From positions 15,577,342 through 15,587,341 of the forward strand of contig NC_135549.1 in the NCBI RefSeq assembly GCF_964340395.1: a stretch of DNA of 10,000 bases, in the 5' to 3' direction. The stretch is from Glandiceps talaboti. Taxonomy: Eukaryota; Hemichordata; Enteropneusta; Spengelidae. The notes beneath the pieces were generated by a model. It searched no databases. It saw nothing but the letters and a program-made list of their open reading frames with translations, and was not told the DNA's origin. Positions 1-8,957 of the stretch are shown one piece after another (positions within the stretch are counted from its first letter, which is position 1; each line of letters opens with the position of its first letter). The position numbers and the translations under genes are program-made.

Positions 1-649
<649 letters not shown>

Positions 650-1129
650 GAATATCAATAAATAAGATTTTACATTATGACTAGTATAGTGTTCATAAAA
701 TTATTTAAAATGATAGATTGGCTTAGAAAGATTAATTTATCACTCTCCAGAGGCTAGGAAATATCGTGGATTACTTAATCATGTTCTGTTAATAAATAAG
801 ATTTAATCTTCTAGCTAACCACCCATTTTACATTATTTCTACTTGACATACAGTCTTAGAGCAAGTGACAACGCTTGGGATTGTTACATGATGGCTGATA
901 AATCAGGGATACGATATACAATACTGTAGTAGTTTTCTACAATTACATCCATTCACATATACCGTCTGCTACCTATCGAGTCAAAAAGGGACGGCGTGTC
1001 ATTCACTTTTACTAGTTTGAGTAAACCCGTCCGGCACAAGGCACCACAGTGTTTGTGATCGTGATATTCATGTTCTCTAATTGAAGTGATGTGAAGTGTC
1101 ATGCTCTACCACAGTGTGTAGTTGTGTTT
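650..1129. other. No gene seen; short duplicated AT-rich words
   Basis: There is no credible gene. The 14-base word AATAAATAAGATTT occurs at about 657-670 and again at 791-804. In each case the word ATTTTACATTAT follows, directly in the first case and after about 20 extra bases in the second. This suggests an old local duplication, but the words are AT-rich and chance is possible. Confidence 0.4.
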
Positions 1130-1620
1130 TTTTAATTCTGAAATATTTCGCAGCGCCCCCTTCGCGCTCTCAAAAAAGTGTTGTGACCCCTCCCCCGAAC
1201 GGTAACCCCTTCCCGCAGATATACAAGATGTACAGTTGTTACGGTACACTATATCAAAATAACAATGACAATCGACTTCAGTCTGAGTCCGTATATATAA
1301 AAAGAGATTTCTTTACAGACAGACGTTGGCTTTACAAAGAGAAACCTCACATTTTACTGTAACCTTTACTGGGAAATACGTAACCAACAGAGCGTCTCCC
1401 TTCAATCTTGATTTGCAGGAGAAACACTGAGCACCACCATAATCGTTGGTGGGAGACGGTTTCCCCTCCCACGGTGAGCACTTGTTTGAAGGACATGTGG
1501 GAATCCATTTAGAGGCATAAGATATTAAATTGTACACATAAGATACACTCTCGCAAGCCAGAGTTATTATTTCTATCACTACATTTTGAAAATTAATATA
1601 CAAGAGGAAACATCTGTGGG
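1130..1620 (-). repeat. Dispersed repeat, arm A (inverted relative to 6170-6930)
   Basis: Read on the minus strand, this stretch aligns colinearly with plus-strand 6170-6930. Shared blocks in order are ATGCCTCTAAATGG plus ACATGTCCTT (26 of 30 matches; 1489-1518 against 6307-6336), CTCACCRTGGGAG (about 1465-1480), TTACAG followed by AATGTGAG, TTTGTAAAGAAATCTCTTTT (about 1301-1325), CTGAAGTCGA (about 1273-1283), and a GC-rich end containing GCGCGAAGGG (about 1153-1170). The best 90-base block is about 80% identical by eye, with small indels. A cysteine-containing open frame of about 96 codons crosses it on the minus strand, but that frame is not preserved in the other copy, so I read the homology as non-coding or decayed. 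The left boundary near 1130 is approximate; the copy seems truncated there relative to the second copy. Confidence 0.85.
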
Positions 1621-2100
1621 AGGCTCGTTAGAACGTTGCCGTCAAACAGACCGTGGTTTGCGACGATGATAAGATAAAGCCCTGGAATACTTGAAGATGG
1701 TCTTCAATACCAATTTCCATACTAGTACTATGTGGTTGTCCCCACTTTAACCCTATACATGTACATGTATATTTGCAAACTTAGAGATATAGTAAGTCAG
1801 ACACACAGTATATATTACATGTACATTGATAATGGTTATCGACTGCCTCGTGATTAGGTAAGTGAATGTATATAGTGTTACTGCTAAGCTGCATTTTTTT
1901 TTGCAAACGTACAAGGTAGACTACTACTCGTGAGTTTTACTTTAATTTTTCTCAATTTGACTCTCAGCCTCCGTGCCTGCATCATTACATATTATCACAT
2001 ACAAAAAATACCCCCCAGCTCCTCCCCTTTTTCAGCTTCAATTGTGTTGCCTCTCTTCAAACACCCCCATTCTTTATTTCCCCCCCCCCCCTCCCCAATT
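1621..2100. other. No gene seen; 16-bp palindrome at 1755-1770
   Basis: There is no convincing gene. ATACATGTACATGTAT (1755-1770) is a perfect 16-base palindrome, and ACATGTAC recurs near 1817-1824. A short open frame on the plus strand (1930-2172) runs through low-complexity C-rich DNA. It lacks a normal ATG start at its first codon and looks like chance. A run of 12 C (2080-2091) follows. Confidence 0.5.
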
Positions 2101-2104
2101 CTTT

Positions 2105-2150
2105 ATGGGGGCCTCACCATTTCTTCCCAGGTCCCTCCTGTCGTAAATTC
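2105..2150 (+). repeat. Short fragment D of the dispersed repeat (C-rich module)
   Basis: The stretch reads ATTTCTTCCCAG, then a CCCTCC run, then CGTAAATTCTG and CG. The same order (ATTTTCTTATCAG, C run, CCGTAAATTCTG, CG) occurs on the plus strand at about 6943-6981, and on the minus strand at about 6053-6018 (ATTTTCTCCTCAG, CCCC, TGTAAATTCTG). Three-way agreement over about 45 bases with variable C-run length makes chance unlikely, but the fragment is short. Confidence 0.55.
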
Positions 2151-2337
2151 TGAACGCTGCAAACCTCTGTAAACCCCTATTCACTGTACTGTGGATATAT
2201 TTATTTTATTTATCCAAACTCACAGCTACATTGGATCGGGTCCACGGAAAAAAGGCTGATCTGATCGGTATATACTTAACGTACACCTGTGGTTGGGACA
2301 GGTGAAATGAGCTAATCGAAATCTTGATGATATGGAG

Positions 2338-2368
2338 GTATAAAATATATGATGACGTCACAAGGTCA
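2338..2368 (+). promoter_or_regulatory. TATA-like word plus CRE octamer and AGGTCA half-site
   Basis: GGTATAAAATATAT (about 2337-2350) is followed by a perfect CRE octamer TGACGTCA (2353-2360) and an AGGTCA hexamer (2363-2368), all within about 30 bases and immediately before the SINE. TGACGTCA is the classical CREB/ATF site and AGGTCA is a nuclear-receptor half-site. No transcript start or gene can be tied to them from the sequence. Either could occur by chance, though an exact CRE octamer next to AGGTCA is less common. Confidence 0.3.
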
Positions 2369-2384
2369 CGCGCACTTTTCGTTT

Positions 2385-2650
2385 GGGTTGGCGGTTGGCC
2401 GAGTGGTTAGCTCGTACTCATCTGTAATATCTCTACAGCCTGGGTTCGAACCCGCCAGGTGTCGGCTAGGTTTGTTTAAATTTACCACGCTGTAAGTAAG
2501 AAGAGTGTCGTTCAGTTTGACTCTACCGCACAACACAGGTTTTCTCCGGGTACTCCGGTTTCCTCCTGCACTAATACTGAACCAAAGGAGCCTATAAATG
2601 GGTGAGCTCCCATTGGTCATCCTTTAAAGAAATAAAACAAAAAAAATTAA
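2385..2650 (+). mobile_element. tRNA-derived SINE
   Basis: A tRNA-like head has a canonical Pol III A box TGGCCGAGTGG (2396-2406) and B box GGTTCGAACCC (2443-2453), at tRNA-like spacing. The acceptor and T stems do not pair cleanly, so it is not a functional tRNA; the D arm resembles the Ser/Leu type. A central body holds TCTCCGGGTACTCCGGTTTC (2543-2562), a motif I associate with conserved core domains of metazoan SINEs (Nin-DC or Meta type; which one I cannot settle). Near the 3' end is an AATGGG/CCCATT hairpin (2597-2614), then an A-rich tail (about 2621-2657). Such elements are transcribed by Pol III and mobilised by a partner LINE. I could not find clear target-site duplications. Open frames on either strand here are incidental. 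Confidence 0.85.
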
Positions 2651-2775
2651 ATTAAACCAAATGTAATATAATGAATATCTAGCCATAAAAAAACCCCGCC
2701 ATTTGTTATTATTTATCATGTATTGTTTTTGTGTTATGACATCTACAATGAACCCTTTGTACAAAGTTCACGACA

Positions 2776-3003
2776 ATGGCCACTGACTGTGGCACTGCAC
2801 TGTACCCAATCCATGTACAATGTCAATCACTGAACCATTTTAAAGATCACAACATTCCCTTCTGTGTTTCAACTCTTCTGAGTATTTCTCATCGCATTAT
2901 TAGAATTATTCCGACTCACGTATTTAGGGATCTCCTGGTACAGTCAAAAGTGTCCAACGTCGTGATTCTCCAACATGATTTATTTTTAAAGATTTCAACG
3001 TAA
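2776..3003 (+). CDS. Small ORF, unrecognised
   Basis: This is a 75-codon frame that starts with ATG in a favourable context (ACAATGG) and ends at TAA. It begins MATDCGTALYP and ends FLKIST. I recognise no domain, signal peptide or membrane segment. The segment is not flanked by clear splice sites, and ORFs of this size are expected by chance in 10 kb. It is listed because the start context is good and the frame lies outside all repeats; I think it is more likely non-coding. Confidence 0.12.
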   Translation: MATDCGTALYPIHVQCQSLNHFKDHNIPFCVSTLLSISHRIIRIIPTHVFRDLLVQSKVSNVVILQHDLFLKIST

Positions 3004-3102
3004 GATACAAAGATTCAATTATATTGTATTTTGATCCTGGTGGAACAGATAATATTTTCGACATCAGACTGATTTAGTTTTCAATTCAAATGAAGTCGGG
3101 TC

Positions 3103-3114
3103 GGGGGGGGGGGG
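3103..3114. repeat. G12 homopolymer
   Basis: Twelve consecutive G follow a GTCGGGTC context. Comparable G or C runs lie at 2080-2091 (C12), 6631-6642 (G12, preceded by T11) and in the cytosine tract near 6957-6964. The last two are inside the dispersed repeat described at 6170-7050. Confidence 0.9.
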
Positions 3115-5223
3115 TTGATGGTTACATGCATGCATTTTTGTAATACTGCATGCACAGTTTACTACTAGTAAAGAAACACAGTCAAGCATGATGCGAATGT
3201 TTGATAAATACGGCAAGACAATATTATTTAAACCGTCCTAATGACCTTGAGTTAACTTTATAAGCCGCACCATTTACTTTGTGTATCCGTATCATTAAAG
3301 TGTAGGGTGTGTGTTGGCGATATATCCGATGCCAGGCTAATCATTGCTTTTGTACTGTGATCTGTAACTGCGCATCAATTGATACTCCCTGATCTAATAT
3401 TTAACTTTATTAACAACAATTAGATGACACCGCGCAGCCAAACAACAAACAGGTACTGTCATCCACAGTTTTTTGAAGAGACAACACGATGTTACTCGAA
3501 CAAATATTGAACTCGGGTCAATAATTACTGCCAGATACCGAACGATACACAGTTTTAGGATCTACGGTTGGTGTACTTACAGATATTCGCTATTGACGGA
3601 CAGTGTCTCGGACATTGGGCAGCGGAAGAGGTAGGTAGGGCAGGTGAACTATTTTCCGTAGTCCGTGTGGTGAATCAGTTGAGTCATTCATAAAATGGCG
3701 TCCATTTAGTGATTTACCAATTGGGATCCTTTTCAATACAGTATAGGACATGAAACACTATTTCACGATTCTCTTTCTAAAGGTTTGTTATCGTGTTGCG
3801 ATTCATGCCGCGAGCAGATTGGGCTGATATAGTCTGTTTGTTCTCACCTCTTCACTCGTGGAAATTATGGTTTCCTTATTTACACTAAAATATGATGAAT
3901 AGCTTTCCAGTTGTCAACTTATTACTTCTCGGGTCGTGTTTAAGTTGTAAGCACATGTACAATGCATCAGCGCAGCAAATTATGTAATGCGGACAGGTTT
4001 GTATGATAGCAATACTATGAACATAGAGTTCACGTTACAAAAAACAAAAAACATATTATTATCAGATGTTTATCTTTTTTTCTTTCTGTCAAGACAAACG
4101 TCAACACGGTATAGAGTATGACGGGTAGTTGATTATCTATCAATAAGAAAATGTTTAATTGTCTTGGTGTTACTTAAGTAATTAGTCAAAATTCCCTAAA
4201 AGACATTTTTTTTCAATGAAATATATATATATTGTCGGTTATATTCGGCAATCTAAAGATACAAACGTCTTATCTATCGGTGTCAGATTAGGCCTGGTAC
4301 AACCTTCGACCTTAACAAAAAACATACCATAGATAGACAGGTACTATTTGAACCAGGTCGCCGCGTGTGGCAGTACGCATGTACATATTATATGGATCAA
4401 GACTCGTTGAAGGTAACGCCATGACACCAACTATCTCAAAACGGTGTCCACGTCCCTGAAATCAGTGCACCCGGATCAACATCCACGATCACACAGATTG
4501 ACACATAAACAGAGACAGAGACAGAGACACGGAGATCAGTAGCGATGGCATAATACATGTAATACCCTTACAGGTTGTCCTCAAAGATAAAACCCATGAT
4601 TAATAGATTACTCAATATTACTGCATGTCATGCACTCATTTTTCGTATGATACAGTTTGATCATTATCAAATTGATAATTAAGTAATTCATTATAAATTA
4701 GGGGGTTAGAGTTACACGACATGGTTCATAATTAACCAACGAACTCGTGAAGTGGATATGTAAATGCTTCACATAGTCAAGAGTTTGCTATATAGGATAA
4801 GCCATGACGTGTTTACTTAGGAGTTCACCTCAACCTAAATAGTTGTTGGCAGAAAACTTTTTAACTTCTGAGTACCAGTAAGTGTTTGTCACGGGGTACG
4901 TTGCTCGAGTCAACTAATTACAGTACCATGGAAAGACTGTTAACAGTAACTAAAATGTGGTTAGTTGATACTACATTGGGGTCTAGACGAGGATGAACTA
5001 AATGTGTTGACAAGTTGAATTCCTAATGAGTAAATAGCGTGATAGTTTTATCTCATAAAAGTGGTGACGAGGTGCTCCCCAAGTTAAACATTGGCTGTCT
5101 GTGTATAGTGTTCGGTAATACCATATATAGGATGATCAGTGTTGAAATGGATCTAGTTTGTGAACTGTACGCATTTTGTTCGAAAATAGACAACTTGAAA
5201 CTTGAAAAAAGTACATAATAGTT

Positions 5224-5570
<347 letters not shown>

Positions 5571-5984
5571 GATCTAGAGAGGCAGACAAATCCGTATCTA
5601 TTCGCGGCCATCATTAAAACCCTTTCAAAATTTTCCAGAAAAGGTAATTAACAAAAACTGTTAATTGTTCCTTTTCCTTTAAATCGTGAAATATTGAACA
5701 ATTTTAGCAATATATCATGTATATTCAATTTAGTGTTCACTGAAGTGATCAAACAATCATATGTATTGAAGAAAAACACCCTGTCGTATTGGTTTTGCTT
5801 GATCACACTTTCTCTAGCGTTATCTGTTTTTCCCTTTTTTTCTTTTCCCTTTTCATCATAATGGCACACAAACTCTTTCTTTGAGTTTACCAACACACCA
5901 CAAAGAGGATATGGGAGGAGCATTGTCTCAACATGTTTTTTTTTTAGAAATGATTCACACCCATCCCCCGCCGGCCAAACAGTT
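5571..5984. other. No gene seen; hairpin and pyrimidine tract
   Basis: AT-rich DNA with a strong hairpin at 5638-5676 and a pyrimidine tract at 5826-5854. Open frames on both strands between 5648 and 6111 begin with non-ATG codons and have no recognisable motif, so they are not called. Confidence 0.45.
5638..5676. repeat. Inverted repeat (hairpin)
   Basis: GAAAAGG (5638-5644) pairs with CCTTTTC (5670-5676), and AATTAACA (5646-5653) pairs with TGTTAATT (5659-5666). That gives 15 paired bases with a small internal loop (T against GTT) and a 5-base terminal loop. It lies about 70 bases after the CATA array. A and T follow neither arm in the way a classical terminator would require, and no gene ends here. 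It could be a transposon end, an RNA hairpin or chance. Confidence 0.7.
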
Positions 5985-6060
5985 TGCTACAATTTTCTAC
6001 AAACATTCACGTTCGGGAACATGCAGAATTTACAGGGGGACTGAGGAGAAAATGGGGGTC
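5985..6060 (-). repeat. Fragment C of the dispersed repeat
   Basis: Read on the minus strand, the order is GACCCCCATTTTCTCCTCAG, a short C run, TGTAAATTCTG, then TTCCC. This parallels plus-strand 6932-7000 (GACC, ATTTTCTTATCAG, C run, CCGTAAATTCTG, TTCCC). Similarity continues weakly for about 30 more bases beyond TTCCC. The fragment therefore lies about 0.9 kb from, and inverted to, the fuller copy. Confidence 0.6.
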
Positions 6061-6169
6061 ATATATATGAAGATGGCTCAGTGCAGAGAACAGTGTTCGA
6101 TGCAATCTTAGTTGCAGAGTGTAATAGACGCAATCCAAGACATTAGGAGGTCCTAAGCCATAACTCAAG

Positions 6170-7017
6170 AGTTTCACTCTTTCTAATTATGAGTTAAAAT
6201 GTTGAGAATATATAATAATGTACTGAGAGTAAAATTGGGCTCTCGAAGACAATATTCTAGTACCCCATGGCTTTCAATAAATTATGTGTGTGGTGTTAAA
6301 TGTTAAATGCCTCTAAATGGCCTTCTACATGTCCTTTGGCAAAATTTTAAAAAAAAGGTTTGTTTCCGATCACAAAGGCATGGCGATGTACATGGAAATA
6401 GAAATAAATTGATACCATTTTACCTTTTTTTGCAAAATGTTTAGGGTCAGTGGTTTAAACTAGGGTCGGTCGGCCGGGGGGTATCGGAAACAAATTTAAA
6501 CTGCTATTTTATTAGGCCTTATTTTCAAAAAAGTTCTCACCATGGGAGTCCAGCAAACACCCCCTTTCACACCCTCCACACGGGCCGCATCGTGGAGATC
6601 CTGTTCCTGCCTCAAATGATTTTTTTTTTTGGGGGGGGGGGGCTGCTGGCTAAGTATCTCCAAGTGTATGTTACAGCCCAATGTGAGACCTCTCCTTGTA
6701 AATCCCACATCTATTTGTAAAGAAATCTCTTTTTATGTATGGACACTGAAGTCGACTGCCACTGTTATTCTAATGTAGTGCATCATACAATTGCATATCT
6801 CCAGAACTTGATACGGGAAGTGGGAGGGTATACAGTACTACATTTTGTACTGCACAAATAAAAATCAGTCTAGCCGTTGGGGAGCTACGAAATGTCTTTG
6901 AGGGCGCGAAGGGAGGGGCTATGAAACAATTTGACCGAACTATTTTCTTATCAGCACCCCCCCCTTCCGTAAATTCTGTTCGTTCCCTTACTTCGCATTT
7001 TGCGTGAAAATAATGTC
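6170..7017 (+). repeat. Dispersed repeat, copy B (fullest copy)
   Basis: This is the reference copy of the repeat family. It aligns over most of its length with minus-strand 1130-1620. Its right part (about 6932-7000) is a C-rich module shared with 5985-6060 and 2105-2150, which the first arm lacks. Relative to the first arm it carries an insertion of about 190 bases (6337-6523) and a further segment of about 40-60 bases near 6835-6880. It also has a T11-G12 run (6620-6642) where the first arm has ordinary sequence. No long shared reading frame, reverse transcriptase, transposase or terminal repeat is visible, so it could be a non-autonomous element, a decayed retrotransposon piece or a duplicated non-coding segment. 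Left and right ends are approximate. Confidence 0.85.
6337..6523. mobile_element. Nested insertion with 12-bp inverted repeats (MITE-like)
   Basis: The first arm reads directly from ACATGTCCTT into CAAACAAGTGCTCACC. In this copy about 190 extra bases separate ACATGTCCTT (6327-6336) from CAAAAAAGTTCTCACC (about 6526-6541). Inside the extra DNA, TTTGTTTCCGAT (6359-6370) and ATCGGAAACAAA (6483-6494) are perfect inverted 12-mers, 112 bases apart. Outside them the arms keep a looser match (GGC, AAAAT and TTTAAA words). No coding capacity is present. Exact ends and a target duplication could not be fixed, so it could also be a deletion in the other copy. Confidence 0.6.
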
Positions 7018-7050
7018 TAAAATGGGTGATATAACATTATCCACATTTTA
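7018..7050. repeat. Inverted repeat (hairpin) at end of copy B
   Basis: TAAAATG (7018-7024) pairs with CATTTTA (7044-7050), and inner GGTGATA can pair imperfectly with TATCCAC, leaving a short loop. It sits where similarity to the other copies fades, so it may mark the repeat's edge. Confidence 0.6.
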
Positions 7051-7705
7051 GGGTAAGAAATGGCAAGACAACTAGTGTGTTAATTGAGGAAAGGTTCATG
7101 AGACAGTTACTTTCTCAGGACATAATCACGATATGATCAGTGAAATTGTGGGTTGCTTATTTCTGTCTGTGAAGATGATTTAATTCATAAGACGATTTCT
7201 GTGAAGAAAGCACACTCGAGCAAATATACTGCTAACAATCCAACAATATACCACAATGACAACTGTCAATCAAACGTGTCAGATAAACTGATTGCTTTGT
7301 TGAATGAATAAACGAAATAATTTCATTGAGACAGTGCCCCGCCCATGTCTTATAGATGAGCTACATCCGAGTGGGACACATAGAAGTATTTAAAAAGGGC
7401 AAAAAAGGGAAAAAGGGAAATACGTATATAAAATCAAGAATGTTCTTCTCTCTTCCTGATAAATGAAATCAAAAGTAGAAACCAGCAAACCCAGTATGGC
7501 AGGGTATTTTTATGTTGGTACATGTAAATGTGTAATTGTTTTGTGTTCTTAGCAAACATAAGATGGAGTATTAATGCTAGTGTCTTATCTTTTAAAATGG
7601 CCCCTAATTTAAAACAGAATGTTCATTATACCTTTTTTGTCACATTCTTATTTAGAAAAAAAAACAGAAAGGATTTTAGTGATGGCCGTAAATATCGACG
7701 GATTA
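7051..7705. other. No gene seen
   Basis: There is no gene I can support. A purine stretch with three A(5-6)G3 units lies at about 7392-7420. A plus-strand frame from 7528 runs into the microsatellite at 7706 and is not a credible gene: it starts at a non-conserved codon and most of its length is repeat. Confidence 0.5.
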
Positions 7706-7717
7706 TACATACATACA

Positions 7718-7758
<41 letters not shown>

Positions 7759-7999
7759 ACACACACATACATACATACATACATACATACATACATACAT
7801 ACATACATACATACATACATACACACATGCACGTACGTACGTACGTACGTACGGATATACGTACACCGGCAGAGACGACTGACATACATACATACATACA
7901 TACATACATACATACATACATACATACATACATACATACATACATACATACATACATACATACATACATACATAAATATGTACATACATACATACATAC
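7706..7999. repeat. Compound microsatellite (CA)n-(CATA)n-(ACGT)5-(CATA)n
   Basis: CA dinucleotides with two CACG interruptions (about 7719-7766) run into CATA tetramers (about 7766-7825). Next comes a self-complementary ACGT block of five units (7831-7850), a 30-base unique linker (about 7851-7880), and a second CATA array (7881-7975, then 7980-7999 after an AATATG interruption). The CATA strand is the same as in the other two arrays. CA and ACGT alternating purine-pyrimidine DNA is a known Z-DNA or cruciform former. Reading frames on both strands here are artefacts. Confidence 0.97.
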
Positions 8000-8219
8000 G
8001 AAAAGGGAACTCTAAAGGAAATATAAGGAGTGAGAGTAACTTGAGCATACACATTTTTGAAAACCCTAGCATGAAAACATTGTGAGTCCCACTCAGATCG
8101 TCATCTGTTCGATCGAAATGAAACAAGTAATAATATATAGGTGGTTTGGCTCTTGTCATTTAGAACCGTAAAGACATACACACAAATAATTTTCCTGAAT
8201 CAAAGGTAATTTCAAGTTT
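8000..8219. other. No gene seen
   Basis: Unique-looking DNA. GTCCCACTCAGAT (8086-8098) is the inverted match, with one mismatch, of ATCCGAGTGGGAC (7365-7377) on the other side of the microsatellite. Confidence 0.4.
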
Positions 8220-8509
8220 CTAGCTCCAAGCATAATATTTCACGGTATGGTGACATTTTCCAAGGAGCTTGTTCTCCGCAGGAGGTGATATATTGATGTC
8301 TTCGCATCCGATACTATATACTCCATCAAATTTTACCAGCAGAGAAATAGCATCAAGCTCTCTCACCCGATTGATGCTGTAAAACCTTTCGAATTTTTCA
8401 TTTAGACGTAATCCATTAGATGTCTTCCTAGATAATATCTTAATCCGTCCATGTTTCAGGAAAAATATCAACATTCCATGACAATTTCCCGGATGCAATT
8501 TATCTTGGC
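8220..8509 (-). CDS. Candidate 3'-terminal exon, unknown protein
   Basis: On the minus strand a frame stays open from just after an acceptor-like AG (8511-8510) to TAG at 8222-8220, about 96 codons. The acceptor context is good: a CACTAAC branch-like word near 8537, pyrimidine-rich sequence and TTTAAG. The frame includes GQDKLHPGNCHGMLIFFLKH near the start and KCHHTVKYYAWS at the end. Codon use looks ordinary and composition is balanced, unlike the repeat-born frames. A stop lies immediately upstream of the acceptor and the first possible start is not ATG, so splicing would be needed. An internal donor-like CGG|GTGAGA (GT at 8366-8365) could end the exon earlier, at 8367. No AATAAA is seen shortly downstream. 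I recognise no domain. It could be a real exon, an old pseudo-exon or chance. Confidence 0.3.
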
Positions 8510-8535
8510 CTTAAACGGAAGTGTTGAAAGTTAGT

Positions 8536-8553
8536 GCGTGGGCAGCGTGGGCA
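8536..8553 (+). repeat. Tandem 9-mer GCGTGGGCA x2
   Basis: Two perfect adjacent copies of GCGTGGGCA. Each differs by one base from the classical EGR-family site GCGTGGGCG. In the minus-strand exon model this lies inside the proposed intron, close to the acceptor. Confidence 0.6.
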
Positions 8554-8808
8554 GTGACAGAGAGTTATGATTAGTTAACATACTAATATGAATATCTGAG
8601 AACGCAATTTATAGTGAAAGGCAATGCGGTTCACAAACGACAAAATTCGGATTATTGCTTCATACATGTATAGTGTTTCTGACTTTGCACTAGTCTTGTA
8701 AATCTATTTTCAAAACAAAGAAAATTTATGATAAGAAAACGGTTAATAAAATGAAGCCTAATCTACCACACGTTACATCTACTGGAATGAAAGAGTGGTC
8801 AGTAAACA

Positions 8809-8837
8809 CTGAGGTTATGAAATGCGGTCAACCTCAG
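8809..8837. repeat. Short inverted repeat
   Basis: CTGAGGTT (8809-8816) and AACCTCAG (8830-8837) are perfect inverted 8-mers with a 13-base loop. Function unknown; hairpins of this size arise by chance. Confidence 0.4.
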
Positions 8838-8915
8838 ACTTGGATTACTATGTGGATAAACACATCTGCTTAATCGTTACAATAAACATTGATCAACTAT
8901 CTCGTATAAAGTCAC

Positions 8916-8957
8916 CTGAAGTACCCACCTGGTCAATCTGCGTGTGACTTTGCGAGT
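8916..8957 (-). CDS. Candidate 42-nt internal exon
   Basis: The minus strand has an unusually good 3' splice site: a tract of TTCTACTTCTTTCCACCTCT and then TCAG ending at 8958. It is followed by 42 bases and a CAG|GTGACT donor (GT at 8915-8914). An earlier donor, CCAG|GTGGGT, would end the exon at 8929. With the later donor, one open frame reads SQSHTQIDQVGTS and ends in phase 1, which matches the phase the frame at 8509-8220 requires. The intron would be about 406 bases. Microexons are hard to call by eye, so this stays speculative. Confidence 0.18.

Larger units (their letters stand above)
2651..5223. other. Long stretch without a convincing gene
   Basis: I see no tRNA, rRNA or recognisable protein domain. 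Items noted are a G12 run (3103-3114), the self-complementary words ATGCATGCAT (3126-3135) and TGCATGCA (3147-3154), an AT dinucleotide run near 4218-4232, three AGAGAC units (4511-4528), and an AT-rich cluster of ATTA/TAAT cores (about 4660-4740). A minus-strand GTAAGTAC donor-like word lies at 3573-3580. Any exons here would have to be short. Confidence 0.45.

Noticed and set aside
1313-1603. Cysteine-containing 96-codon minus-strand frame as a protein gene
   Set aside because: It lies inside the dispersed repeat, begins at a non-ATG codon, and the homologous copy at 6170-6930 does not preserve the frame.
2389-2461. Functional tRNA gene
   Set aside because: A and B boxes are good, but the T stem has mismatches, the acceptor stem does not pair and the downstream sequence is a SINE body.
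2366-2620. Minus-strand frame across the SINE as a gene
   Set aside because: It is simply the reverse complement of a tRNA-derived element and starts outside it at a chance codon.
3574-3640. Short exon bounded by splice-like words (plus AG at 3582 to GTAGGT; minus GTAAGTAC at 3580-3573)
   Set aside because: Signals conflict between strands, the plus acceptor lacks a pyrimidine tract, and no minus acceptor is evident. Too weak to call.
5648-6111. Overlapping frames on both strands after the second microsatellite
   Set aside because: Non-ATG starts, low-complexity pyrimidine-tract translation, no motif, and overlap with a repeat fragment.
6496-6708. Minus-strand 70-codon frame with a proline/lysine run
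   Set aside because: The run is the translation of the T11-G12 homopolymer, and the frame crosses a non-coding repeat.
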